This document shows, piece after piece, positions 46,173 through 54,905 of a stretch of 64,000 nucleotides of DNA. A program made the translations under genes and the position numbers. How positions within the stretch are numbered: position 1 is the first letter of the stretch; each line of letters starts with the position of its first letter. The notes beneath the pieces were generated by a model. It ran no database searches, was not told where the DNA came from, and worked only from the letters and a program-made list of their open reading frames with translations. The stretch is taken from assembly GCA_036005845.1 (NCBI GenBank), contig DASYQD010000175.1, positions 19,779 through 83,778 of the forward strand, read 5' to 3'. The DNA comes from DASYQD01 sp036005845. Its GTDB lineage: Bacteria > Acidobacteriota > Thermoanaerobaculia > Multivoradales > JAIOJS01.

Positions 46173-49100
46173 ATGGACGAGCCGGCTGCCGAACCACAGT
46201 CCCCGCCGCCGGGCTGGCAGGCAAAGGTTCGTCGCTGGTGGGAGACGTGGATCTGGCGGCCGGCGCCGCCGGATCTCCAGCGGCGGCCGCGACGAGGCGC
46301 CGCCGCGCGCGCGGCCGACAACGACCGGGAGGACGAAGGCTCGCTCGGCGAAGAGGAAGCGGCCGCCCCTGCCCCACCGCCGCTCGCCGGCACGGTCCAC
46401 CTCATCCCGATCTCGCACCTCGACACGCAGTGGCGTTGGACCGTCCGCGAGAGCGCCGCCACGCTGCTGCCCAAGACGGTGAGCGAGAACGCCGCCGCGT
46501 TCGAGGCCTTCCCCGCCTACCGCGTCAACTTCGACGGCGCCTTCCGCTACCGCCTGCTCGCCGAGCACCACCCGCAGCTCTTCGCCGAGGTGCGGCGCTG
46601 GGTCGATGCCGGCCGCTGGTGCGTCGCCGGCGCGACGTGGGACGCGATGGACGTCAACCTGCCGGCGCCCGAATCGCTGGTGCGCCACGTCCTTTACGGC
46701 CGGCGCTGGTTTCGCGCACACCTCGGCCGCGATCCGCGCGACCTCTTCCTGCCCGATTGCTTCGGCTTCGGCGCGCAGGTGCCGATCGTCGCCGCGCACT
46801 GCGGCCTCGTCGGCTTCGCCACCTCGAAGCTGCGGCGGTTCGAGGACGTGCGCGTGGCGTTCGGCGTGCCCTTCCCGCTCGGCTGGTGGCAGGGCATGGA
46901 TGGCTCGCGGCTGCTCGCCGTGCTCGACCCCGGCGGCTACGGCGAGCCGCTCGACACGCCGCCGGCCAAGGATGCCGAGGTCGCGAGCCAGCTGCGGCGG
47001 CATCAGACGCTCCTCGGCGAGGGAGTGGCGGTGCGCTTCTTCGGCATCGGCGACCGCGGCGGCGCGCCGCCGCGCCGTTCGCTCGAGACGCTGCAGCAGG
47101 CGGTCGCGGCGGAAGGGCCGATCACCACTGTCGCCGCCGGCTCCGACGAAACGTTGCAGCGGCTGGCGCGCGAGCTTCCCGCCGACCGCCTGCCGGTGTG
47201 GCGGCGCGAGCTGCTGCTGCGCGAGCATGGTACCGGCTGCTACACGTCGCAGCAGGGCATGAAGCGGTGGAACGCGAGCAACGAGCGTCTCGCCGCGGCG
47301 GCCGAGCGCGCCGCCACCGCTGCCGCGTGGCTCGGCGCCGCGGAGTACCCAGCCGAGCGCTTGCGCGGGGCGTGGCAGCGCTTCCTCTCGCACCAGTTCC
47401 ACGACGACCTGACCGGCACCAGCATCCCCGCCGCCTATCGCATCTCGTGGCACGACGAGGCGATCGCGGCGAGCGCCTTTGCGAGCGTGCTGCGTGGCGC
47501 GGTCTCGGCGGTGGCGCGCGGGCTCGACACGCGCGCCGGCGGCACGCCGCTCGTCGTCTTCAACCCGGTGCCGCGGCGGCGGCGCGAGCTGGTGGCGGCG
47601 CGCGTGCCCTGGCGCGGCGGCGCCGGCGTGACGGTGGTGGGCCCCGACGGCGAGGCCCTGCCGGCGCAGCTCGAGGACGGGACGGCCGTCGACGCAGGCG
47701 CGCTGGTGTCTTTCGAGACCCGCGCCGCCGCAGGCGAGCGCACGGCGCTGGTGCGCTTCCTCGCCGACCTGCCGCCGCTCGGCTTCGCCGTCTTCGACGT
47801 GCGCGAGGAGACCGCCCCGGCACCGCCTGTGGTGCGTGATCCCGAGCTGCGCGCCCTGCCGCGCGGGCTCGAGAGCGGCCGCTATCGGCTGCTGGTCGAC
47901 GCCGCCGGGAACCTGTCGAGCCTCTTCGACCACCAGTTGGGCCGCGACCTGCTCGCCTCGCCGCTGCGCCTCGATCTCTTCGCCGATCGCTCGCCGCGCT
48001 TTCCTGCCTGGGAGGTGCGCTGGCAGGACCTCGAGCGCGGCGCCGTCGACAGCGTCGGCGGCCCCGCCACGATGCGCGTGCTCGCCGGCGGACCGGCGGC
48101 GGTGGCGCTCGAGGTGCGGCGCGGCCTCGGGCGCTCGCGCTTCGTCGAGACCTATCGGCTATCCGCCGATCCCGCCGCACCGGTCGAGCTCGCGATAGCC
48201 GCCGACTGGCGCCAGCGCGGACGGCTGCTCAAGCTCACGCTCAACGCCGCCGCCAGCGCGCGCGACGCGGTGTTCGACGCCGGCGTCGCCGGCGTGGCGC
48301 GCGGGCCTGCCGGCCCCGGCCTCTACGAAGTGCCGGCGCAGGCGTGGGCCGATCTCCCCGATGAGAGCGGCGGCTGGGGACTCGCGCTGCTCACCGACCG
48401 CGCGGGCGGCTGGGACCACCCGATGAAGCACGTGCTCCGCCGCACGCTGGTGCGCACACCGGCGGTGGGCCGCCGCTTTCGCCACCAGGGTTTCCAGGAC
48501 CTCGGCCGGCACCGCTGGGAGCTGCGGCTGGCGAGCCACCGCGGCGACTGGCGCGCGGGCGACGTGCCGGCGATGGCCGAGGGGATGCGACATCCGCCGG
48601 CGAGCTTCGTCGTCGAGGCGTCGAACGGGCCGCTGGGGCGATCGTGGAGCTTCCTCGAAGTCGAGGGCGGCGAGGTCGCGGCGCTCAAGGAGCACGAAGA
48701 CGGCGGCGAGTGGGTGCTGCGTCTCTTCGATCCCTGCGGCCGCGGCGGCCGCGCGCGCGTCACGTTCGCGGCGGCAGTCGAGAGCAGCCGCGAGCTCGAC
48801 GGTTGCGAGGATTCGGCGCCAGCGCTCGACGTGGAGCGGCCGGCGTTCCGTCCGACGACGCACGCGGTGCGCTTGTCGCCGCCGCGAGAGGCACCGCCAT
48901 CGCCCCGCTTCGCTTCCGTCGAGCTGCCGTTCGACCGCACCGTCGTGACGCGCAGCGGCGAGCCCTCCGCGCACGGCCTCGGCCGCCGCGGCCTTTGCTT
49001 TCCCGCCGAGCTGTGGCCCGCGCGCGTCGAGGTCGAAGGCACGCCGTTCGCGCTGGCCGCCGCCGGCGCGCAGGGCCGACAGGCGGTCGCGTGCCGCGGA

Positions 49101-49544
49101 CAGCGGCTGCCGCTGCCCGCCGGCGATTGGCAGCGGCTCTGGCTCCTCGTCGCCGCCGGCGACGCCGAGGTGCGTGTCGAGCTCGCGGTCGGCGCCGCAG
49201 CCAAGATCAGCACGCCAGTCGTCGTGCCCTCCGCGGTCGCGCCGCTGGCCTGCGAGGACCAGGCGTCGGGCTTCGGCTTCGGACCGCTGGCCCTCTGGCG
49301 CGTACGGCCCGGCTTCCACCGCGAGGGCGCCGTGGCCTGGACGGTCGACCACGCGCACGACCGGCAAGGCCGCGACGTCGCCTACACGCCGCTGTCGCTC
49401 TTCGCCGTCGACCTCGCCATCGCCCCAGGGACGAGCGAGCTCCTGCTGCCCGATGCTCCGGAGGTGTTCGTCTTCGCCCTCAGCTTGGCCGCAGGCGCCG
49501 GCTGGGCCACGCTCGCCGGTGAAGCGACGAGCGCCGGCGACTAG
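46173..49544 (+). CDS. GH38-family alpha-mannosidase
   Basis: This 1123-residue enzyme would hydrolyse alpha-mannosides with a zinc-dependent retaining mechanism. The zinc-binding His82 and Asp84 are in 'ISHLDTQWRW', and the nucleophile Asp195 is in 'FLPDCFGFGAQ'. A further zinc-site block is 'FFGIGDRGGAP', and 'HQFHDDLTGTSIP' lies near the end of the catalytic domain. C-terminal beta-sandwich domains follow to the end. The first 70 residues are acidic and low-complexity, with no signal peptide, so it is probably cytoplasmic. An alternative ATG lies at 46152. The substrate may be an internal polysaccharide or glycan intermediate. No transporter gene is linked. Confidence 0.9.
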   Translation: MDEPAAEPQSPPPGWQAKVRRWWETWIWRPAPPDLQRRPRRGAAARAADNDREDEGSLGEEEAAAPAPPPLAGTVHLIPISHLDTQWRWTVRESAATLLPKTVSENAAAFEAFPAYRVNFDGAFRYRLLAEHHPQLFAEVRRWVDAGRWCVAGATWDAMDVNLPAPESLVRHVLYGRRWFRAHLGRDPRDLFLPDCFGFGAQVPIVAAHCGLVGFATSKLRRFEDVRVAFGVPFPLGWWQGMDGSRLLAVLDPGGYGEPLDTPPAKDAEVASQLRRHQTLLGEGVAVRFFGIGDRGGAPPRRSLETLQQAVAAEGPITTVAAGSDETLQRLARELPADRLPVWRRELLLREHGTGCYTSQQGMKRWNASNERLAAAAERAATAAAWLGAAEYPAERLRGAWQRFLSHQFHDDLTGTSIPAAYRISWHDEAIAASAFASVLRGAVSAVARGLDTRAGGTPLVVFNPVPRRRRELVAARVPWRGGAGVTVVGPDGEALPAQLEDGTAVDAGALVSFETRAAAGERTALVRFLADLPPLGFAVFDVREETAPAPPVVRDPELRALPRGLESGRYRLLVDAAGNLSSLFDHQLGRDLLASPLRLDLFADRSPRFPAWEVRWQDLERGAVDSVGGPATMRVLAGGPAAVALEVRRGLGRSRFVETYRLSADPAAPVELAIAADWRQRGRLLKLTLNAAASARDAVFDAGVAGVARGPAGPGLYEVPAQAWADLPDESGGWGLALLTDRAGGWDHPMKHVLRRTLVRTPAVGRRFRHQGFQDLGRHRWELRLASHRGDWRAGDVPAMAEGMRHPPASFVVEASNGPLGRSWSFLEVEGGEVAALKEHEDGGEWVLRLFDPCGRGGRARVTFAAAVESSRELDGCEDSAPALDVERPAFRPTTHAVRLSPPREAPPSPRFASVELPFDRTVVTRSGEPSAHGLGRRGLCFPAELWPARVEVEGTPFALAAAGAQGRQAVACRGQRLPLPAGDWQRLWLLVAAGDAEVRVELAVGAAAKISTPVVVPSAVAPLACEDQASGFGFGPLALWRVRPGFHREGAVAWTVDHAHDRQGRDVAYTPLSLFAVDLAIAPGTSELLLPDAPEVFVFALSLAAGAGWATLAGEATSAGD

Positions 49545-49569
49545 CCGCCGTTCGAGGCCCTGAGCGTTA

Positions 49570-50193
49570 TCACGGCGCGGTGGCCCCAGCCGCCGGGACG
49601 CGGGTGTCGGTCGCGCTCCAGTTGACTTCCCAGGTCCGACCGCCGTCGGCGGAGTACGCCTGCTCGAACCGGATGGTGTCGGCGTCGATCGGCGTGATGA
49701 AGAAGCGCACGAAGATCGCGCGCCCGTCGAACAGCTCCTGGTCGTAGAACTCGCCGCGTCCGTTCACGAAAGCGCCGATCGTCGGCGTCGCGAGCGTACC
49801 GTTCTTGGCGTTCGAGAAGTTGAGGCTCCATTGCCGCGATCGCGGGTCGTAGAGGCGGAGGCTCAGCCCCGAGAAGTGGCCGCCGGGATGGTCGGCTTCG
49901 AGCTCGACCAGGTTGGCGCGGCCGCCGAGCACCTTGCTCACGACGGTCGTGCCGTGCATCTCGATCCAATCGTTCGAGCCGGAGAGGGGCTTCGTGAGCA
50001 GGCGTACGTCGGTCTTCCAGGTGCCGATCTCGAAGTCGAAGTCGTGCTGGCCGTCGCGTTCGATGGCCGCCGGCGTCACAGTGGAAGCAGGCGAGGCGGC
50101 AAAGGCGGCGCAAGGCACGAGAGCGATCAAGATGCCGAGAGTGGCGAGCATGGGCGAACGCCCACAGCTCTTCAGCCGATCGGCGTGGATCAT
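49570..50193 (-). CDS. Exported DUF1579-like protein
   Basis: This 207-residue protein has a signal peptide ('MLATLGILIALVPCAAFA', residues about 14-31) and a beta-rich body with 'HDFDFEIGTWKTDVRLL', typical of DUF1579-like lipocalin-shaped proteins. The ATG at 50193 is supported by AGGAGGAAGG upstream. An in-frame opening to 50307 lacks a good start. It converges with the alpha-mannosidase and lies upstream of nothing obvious. Family function is unknown. A small-ligand-binding role is possible. Confidence 0.75.
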   Translation of the reverse strand: MIHADRLKSCGRSPMLATLGILIALVPCAAFAASPASTVTPAAIERDGQHDFDFEIGTWKTDVRLLTKPLSGSNDWIEMHGTTVVSKVLGGRANLVELEADHPGGHFSGLSLRLYDPRSRQWSLNFSNAKNGTLATPTIGAFVNGRGEFYDQELFDGRAIFVRFFITPIDADTIRFEQAYSADGGRTWEVNWSATDTRVPAAGATAP

Positions 50194-50322
50194 TTCGTCC
50201 TTCCTCCTGTCGAACAGCGGCCGGCGACAGCAAGGATAGGACCGAGCGCCAGGCCGCGGCACCGCGAGTTCGCCAACGGTCGCGGCCAGATCGCCAGCGG
50301 CGGTCATCGTCGGCGTCTGACT

Positions 50323-52416
50323 TCAGCGCCCGCCACTGCGTAGCAGCACGCAGGCGTGGTCGGGCACTGTGACGGTCTCCCCTTCGACCACCTCCTCGGC
50401 GCCGCGCTCGAGAAGGTCGCACGGCGGCTCCTGCCAGGTGGCGACGACGCGGAGCCAATGGCTTCCCGCCGCAGTCGCCGGCAGCTCGAAGGTGACCGGT
50501 GCGGATCCGGCGTTGGCGGCCAGATAGAAGTCGTCATCGGGCTCCGAGGCATGCGCGCCGGCGAGGTGCATGGCGAGCGTATTCGCGTCCGCGCCCCAAT
50601 CCGGAGAGCCGAGCTGCGCCCCGTGCCAGACGACGTCGCCGCGATCCGGCGCGCCGCTGCTCTCGCCGGCGAGAAAGGTACCGCGACGCAGCACCGGGTG
50701 CGCGCGCCGCAGCGCGATGAGGCCGCGCGTGAAGCGCAGCAGACCCTCGTCATCGCGCGACCAGTCGAGCCAGCCGACCTCGTTGTCCTGGCACCAGGCG
50801 TTGTTGTTGCCGCGCTGCGTGTTGCCGCGCTCGTCGCCGGCGAGCAGCATCGGCACGCCGCGGGCGACGAAGAGCAGCGTGAGCAGGTTGCGCACCTGGC
50901 GCCGCCGCAACGCGAGCACCTGCGGGTCGCCGGTCGGTCCCTCGACGCCGCAGTTCCACGAAGCGTTCCAGTCGCTACCGTCGCGGTTGTTCTCGCCGTT
51001 GGCCTCGTTGTGCTTGCGGTCGTAAGCAACGAGATCGGCGAGCGTGAAGCCGTCGTGGCAGGTGACGTAGTTGATCGAGTGCGCGGGACCGCGCGGCGCG
51101 GCGGCGAAGAGGTCGGGGCTGCCGGCGAGCCGCGCCGCGAGCGCGCGCGTTAGCCCGGGCTCGCCGCGCACGAACCGGCGCACGTCGTCGCGGAACTTGT
51201 CGTTCCATTCGGCCCATCCGTTGCCGCCGTCGCCCCGGCCGTGCCGCGCGAAGGCGCCGCCGAGGTAGAGACCGCCGGCGTCCCAGGGCTCGGCGATCAG
51301 CACGCGGTCGGCGAGCAGCGGCTCGCTCTCGATGCGGCGCAGGAGCGGCGGGTCGGCGAGCGGCTCGCCGTCCTCGCCGCGCAACAGCGCCGCCGCGAGG
51401 TCGAAGCGGAAGCCGTCGACGCCGATCTCGGCGACCCACCAGCGCAGCGCGTCGACGATCAGCTCGACCATCGCCGGCTGGTTGGCGGCGACGGTGTTGC
51501 CGCAGCCTGTCGCATCGCGGTAGCGCCCACGCGCCGCGTCGACGAGGTAGCAGCCGGCCGGGTCGAAGCCGCCGAAGGAGAACACCGGATCGCCGGCGAG
51601 CCCGTCGCGCTCCGCCGTGTGGTTGAACACCACGTCGAGCAGCACCTCGATGCCGGCGACGTGCAGCGCCTCGACGAGCTCGCGCAGCTCGGCGACGGCG
51701 GCGCCGGGCGAGCGGTCGGCCGCGAGCCCCGCCTTCGGTGCCGAGAAGACGATCGGGCTGTAGCCCCAGAGGTTGCGCAACGCCTCGCCGGTCGCCGGGT
51801 TGCGCGCCCGCGGCTCGAGCTCGTCCCACTCGGCGATCGGCAGCAGCTCGACGGTGGTGATGCCGAGCTCGGCGAGGTACGGCACCTTCTCGCGCAGGCC
51901 GCGGAGCGTGCCGGGATCGGTAACGCCGCTACTGCGGTGGGCGGTGAAGCCGCGCACGCACAGCTCGTAGACGACGCGCTCGGTGGGCGCGTAGCGCGGC
52001 GGCTCGCCGGCGGCACCATGCGCGACGCCGAGGAAGCAGCGCCGCTCGCTCGCCGGCTCGCCCCAGCGTTCGGCGCCGGTGACCGCCCGCGCGTAGGGAT
52101 CGAGCAGCAGCCGCTGCGGGTCAGGCGGCGGCCCGGCCGGCGCCGCGGGCCGATCCACCCGCCACGCCCACTCGAGCGGCGGTGCAACACCCTCGACCTC
52201 GACGTGCCACACCTCGCCGCTGCGGTGACCCAGCGCCAAGTCGTGCCGCGGTCCCTGACGCCGGTCCGGCCACAGCGCCAGCCAGACCGCGGTCGCCGCC
52301 GGCGCGCGCAGCGCGAAGTTGACGCCGCGTCCCGTGACCGTGGCGCCCAGCGGCGCCGGCGCACCGGCGCGCACCGTCGCGGCGAGCGCAGCGGCCGACG
52401 CCTCGCCCTCCGCCAT
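50323..52416 (-). CDS. glgX: Glycogen debranching enzyme GlgX
   Basis: This is a 697-residue isoamylase-type debranching enzyme acting on glycogen or limit dextrins by cleaving alpha-1,6 branches. An N-terminal CBM48/E-set domain (about 15-110, 'VNFALRAPAATAVWLALW') is followed by a GH13 barrel. Catalytic blocks are 'DVVFNHTAE', the nucleophile Asp in 'GFRFDLAAALL', the acid/base Glu in 'VLIAEPWDAGG' and 'YVTCHDGFTLADL'. The C-terminal beta domain ends 'HACVLLRSGGR'. The ATG at 52416 is preceded by an in-frame GTG at 52419. No glycogen phosphorylase or synthase gene is adjacent. Confidence 0.93.
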   Translation of the reverse strand: MAEGEASAAALAATVRAGAPAPLGATVTGRGVNFALRAPAATAVWLALWPDRRQGPRHDLALGHRSGEVWHVEVEGVAPPLEWAWRVDRPAAPAGPPPDPQRLLLDPYARAVTGAERWGEPASERRCFLGVAHGAAGEPPRYAPTERVVYELCVRGFTAHRSSGVTDPGTLRGLREKVPYLAELGITTVELLPIAEWDELEPRARNPATGEALRNLWGYSPIVFSAPKAGLAADRSPGAAVAELRELVEALHVAGIEVLLDVVFNHTAERDGLAGDPVFSFGGFDPAGCYLVDAARGRYRDATGCGNTVAANQPAMVELIVDALRWWVAEIGVDGFRFDLAAALLRGEDGEPLADPPLLRRIESEPLLADRVLIAEPWDAGGLYLGGAFARHGRGDGGNGWAEWNDKFRDDVRRFVRGEPGLTRALAARLAGSPDLFAAAPRGPAHSINYVTCHDGFTLADLVAYDRKHNEANGENNRDGSDWNASWNCGVEGPTGDPQVLALRRRQVRNLLTLLFVARGVPMLLAGDERGNTQRGNNNAWCQDNEVGWLDWSRDDEGLLRFTRGLIALRRAHPVLRRGTFLAGESSGAPDRGDVVWHGAQLGSPDWGADANTLAMHLAGAHASEPDDDFYLAANAGSAPVTFELPATAAGSHWLRVVATWQEPPCDLLERGAEEVVEGETVTVPDHACVLLRSGGR

Positions 52417-52449
52417 CACGCTCGACTCGTGGGTCGCGCGTTCAGCCGA

Positions 52450-53583
52450 TCAGGCCGGCTGCGGCGCCGCCGCCAGCAGCCGCACCGCGTCGCGCCAGTG
52501 CCGTCGCGCCGAGCGCAGCTCGCGCCGCGCCAGGATGCGCATCGCGCGCACGCGCCGCCGCGCGCCCGCCGTGCGCGCTTTCAGCTCGCGGCGCCGCAGC
52601 TCCAGCGCCCGCGCCAGCGCCGTACGCGCCGCCTGCAGCCGCTCCCCCACCTCCGCCGCCAGGCCGTGCGGCGCGCCGTCGAGCCGCGACTGCATCTCGG
52701 CGAGCGCCGCCGTCATGCGCGCCGACTCGATGCGGTCCTCCGGCGTGACCTTGAGCTTCTCCGCCAGGCCGACCAACCGCAGCAGGGCGATGAACCACTT
52801 CGCCGGGTCCCACTGGTACCAGCGGATGCCGTTGCGGTAGTCGCCCGGGAAGCGGTGGTGGAAGCTGTGGTAGCCCTCGCCGAGGGTGAGCAGGGCGACG
52901 ATCCAGTTGTCGCGCGCCGAGACCTCACGGTCGAAGCTCTGCTCACCGAAGTGGTGCGCCGCCGAGTTGACGAAGAAGGTCGTGTGGTGGATGACGACGA
53001 TGCGCAGGAAGCCGCCCCACAGCAGGCCCGCCCACACGTCGCCGAACAGCCAGCCCACCGCCGCGGGCAGGCCGAAGCCGGCGCCGATCATCAACCAGCT
53101 CGACCAGCGATGCTGCCACGTCACGATCGGGTTGCGCAGCAGGTCGGGGACGTTGTCGTGCGCCGGGTCGTACTTCTCGAAGATCCACAGGATGTGCGAC
53201 CACCAGAAGCCGCGCTTGATGTTGTAGGGGTCCCAGTCTTCGTCGACGTGACGGTGGTGGCGCCGGTGGCCGGCGCACCAGTCGAGGATGGTGCTCTCCG
53301 CCGCCATGGCACCGAACACGGCGTAGAACGCCTGCACCACCGGCGCGCACTCGTAGGTCTTGTGCGAGAAGTAGCGGTGGTAGCCGGCGCAGATCGAGAT
53401 CCCCACCAGCAGGTACATGACGACGAGCAGCACCAGCATCCAGGGCGCGAAGCCGACGCGCCAGGTGTAGAGCGCGGTACCGAAGATGCCGATGATCGGC
53501 GTCAGCGAGAGGAACGCGATCGCCACCCAGTCTTTCGGGCGGCTGTGGATCGACGGACGCGCTGCTGCGGTGGTCTCTGGCAT
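52450..53583 (-). CDS. Acyl-CoA/acyl-lipid fatty-acid desaturase
   Basis: This 377-residue integral membrane di-iron desaturase introduces a double bond (delta-9 type) into membrane fatty acids. Four hydrophobic helices are visible at 22-42, 48-66, 160-180 and 185-205. The three His boxes are His69-x4-His74 ('HRYFSH'), His106-x2-His109-His110 ('HRRHH') and His239-x2-His242-His243 ('HSFHH'). About 100 residues at the C-terminus (275-377) form a basic, helical extension rich in Arg and Ala, longer than usual. Upstream lies a threefold 7-bp repeat with 11-bp period. The next gene upstream encodes a cyclopropane-synthase-like methyltransferase, so membrane-lipid modification is the shared theme. 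Confidence 0.92.
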   Translation of the reverse strand: MPETTAAARPSIHSRPKDWVAIAFLSLTPIIGIFGTALYTWRVGFAPWMLVLLVVMYLLVGISICAGYHRYFSHKTYECAPVVQAFYAVFGAMAAESTILDWCAGHRRHHRHVDEDWDPYNIKRGFWWSHILWIFEKYDPAHDNVPDLLRNPIVTWQHRWSSWLMIGAGFGLPAAVGWLFGDVWAGLLWGGFLRIVVIHHTTFFVNSAAHHFGEQSFDREVSARDNWIVALLTLGEGYHSFHHRFPGDYRNGIRWYQWDPAKWFIALLRLVGLAEKLKVTPEDRIESARMTAALAEMQSRLDGAPHGLAAEVGERLQAARTALARALELRRRELKARTAGARRRVRAMRILARRELRSARRHWRDAVRLLAAAPQPA

Positions 53584-53640
53584 CTGGCGAGTCGAGGCAA
53601 ACGCATGTTAACGCGCGCCGGGCCGCGCAACCCCAGCGTG

Positions 53641-53669
53641 CTGTCAGGGTTCTGTCAGGGCTCGGTCAG
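53641..53669. promoter_or_regulatory. Triple Pho-box-like direct repeat upstream of the desaturase gene
   Basis: CTGTCAG (53641-53647), CTGTCAG (53652-53658) and CGGTCAG (53663-53669) are spaced exactly 11 bp apart, the pattern bound by PhoB and other OmpR-family regulators. They lie 58-86 bp upstream of the desaturase start at 53583 and in the opposite orientation to the gene. A possible -10, TAACAT on the minus strand (53610-53605), is 30 bp away. Confidence 0.5.
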
Positions 53670-53694
53670 GACTTCGCCCTGGGATCCGACGCCC

Positions 53695-54831
53695 TCAGAA
53701 CTTGACCAGGTCCGCCGGCAGCTCGAGCACCACGCGATGCGCCGAGCAGCCGTAGGTCGGCTCGTTCATCGACGCCGCGGTGCCGGCGAAGAGCAGCCGG
53801 AAGAGGCGCCACGTCGCTTCGTCGGAGAGGCGGATCACCTCGTCGCGGTTCTCGAGCCAGCGCTGGTGGCCCTTCTTCGCCCACAGGTAGTAGTTGCGGC
53901 GGTCGTCCCAGACGCCGACGAGCTCGATCGGCGAGCCGTCGATGGCGGCCATCAGCTCGGGCATGAAGACCTGGCGGAACGAGCCCGGCCACACGTACTT
54001 GGTGACGAAGCTCGACGTGCCCACCGGCACCTTGGAGGTGGCGAAGTCGAGGTAGACCCGGCCGCCGGGCTGCAGCAGCTTCGCCAGGCGCGCCATGACC
54101 AGCGGGTAATCGGAGAGGTCCTCGATGACGCCCATCAGCGAGATCGCCTTGAAGCGGCGCCCGGGCTCGTAGGTGAAGAAGTCCTGGTACTGCACGCGCG
54201 CGTCGAGGCCGCGCTCGGCGATCAGCTTCTCGACGTAGGCGAGCTGATGGCGCGACAGCGTGATCCCCTGCCCGCGCACGCCGCGGCCGTGGCAGTACTG
54301 CAGGAAGCCGCCCCAGCCATGGCCGACGTCGAGCACCTCGTCGCCGGGCTGCAGGCGCAGCCACTCGAACGCGAAGTCGTACTTCTTCCGCGTCCCTTCT
54401 TCGAGCGTGTCGTCGTCGCTCTCGTAGATGCCCGGCGTGTAGGCGCGGAACTCGGTGTCGGTGGCGAAGAGCTGCAGGTTGTTCGAGTCATAGTGCTTGG
54501 CGATCCAGCCCGGGTTGAGGTGCTTGCGGTTCATGATCCGCGGCTGCAGCCGCCGCCAGGTCTTGATCCACCAGCGGCTGTCGGACAGCACGTTGCGGAA
54601 CCACATCAGCTTGATCGCGTCGCCCTCGAACTCGAGGTCGCCGCGCACGTAGGCCTCGGCGATGGTGAGCTCGTCGAAGGAGGCGAGCGCGCGCGTGCCG
54701 GCGCCGTTGCGCACGTGCACCGCGAAGGCGGGGTCGCCCTCGCCGATCTGCCTGACGCCGGCGGGCGTGTGCAGCGTGAAGGCGCAGGGCAGCGCCGGCA
54801 GGCGCGTGAAGAGCGCGGCTACTTCATTCAC
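53695..54831 (-). CDS. Cyclopropane-fatty-acid-synthase-like methyltransferase
   Basis: This 378-residue SAM-dependent methyltransferase of the Cfa family methylates or cyclopropanates unsaturated phospholipid acyl chains. The N-terminal lipid-binding part contains 'LTIAEAYVRGDLEFEGD'. The core has 'HYDSNNLQLFA', 'KKYDFAFEWLRLQPGDEVLD', the SAM motif 'DVGHGWGGF', 'GITLSRHQLAYV' and 'MGVIEDLSDYPLVMARL'. The start is GTG at 54831, with no good Shine-Dalgarno, so it may differ. The usual catalytic Cys-x-E region could not be placed with confidence. Adjacent desaturase suggests that the pair makes and then modifies unsaturated chains. Confidence 0.88.
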   Translation of the reverse strand: MNEVAALFTRLPALPCAFTLHTPAGVRQIGEGDPAFAVHVRNGAGTRALASFDELTIAEAYVRGDLEFEGDAIKLMWFRNVLSDSRWWIKTWRRLQPRIMNRKHLNPGWIAKHYDSNNLQLFATDTEFRAYTPGIYESDDDTLEEGTRKKYDFAFEWLRLQPGDEVLDVGHGWGGFLQYCHGRGVRGQGITLSRHQLAYVEKLIAERGLDARVQYQDFFTYEPGRRFKAISLMGVIEDLSDYPLVMARLAKLLQPGGRVYLDFATSKVPVGTSSFVTKYVWPGSFRQVFMPELMAAIDGSPIELVGVWDDRRNYYLWAKKGHQRWLENRDEVIRLSDEATWRLFRLLFAGTAASMNEPTYGCSAHRVVLELPADLVKF

Positions 54832-54905
54832 CGGAGAATGGCATCCATATCGAGCGTGCGCGGGATGCTAACACCGCCCTACCGGTGGTCGTCACCGGCC
54901 GGTCG

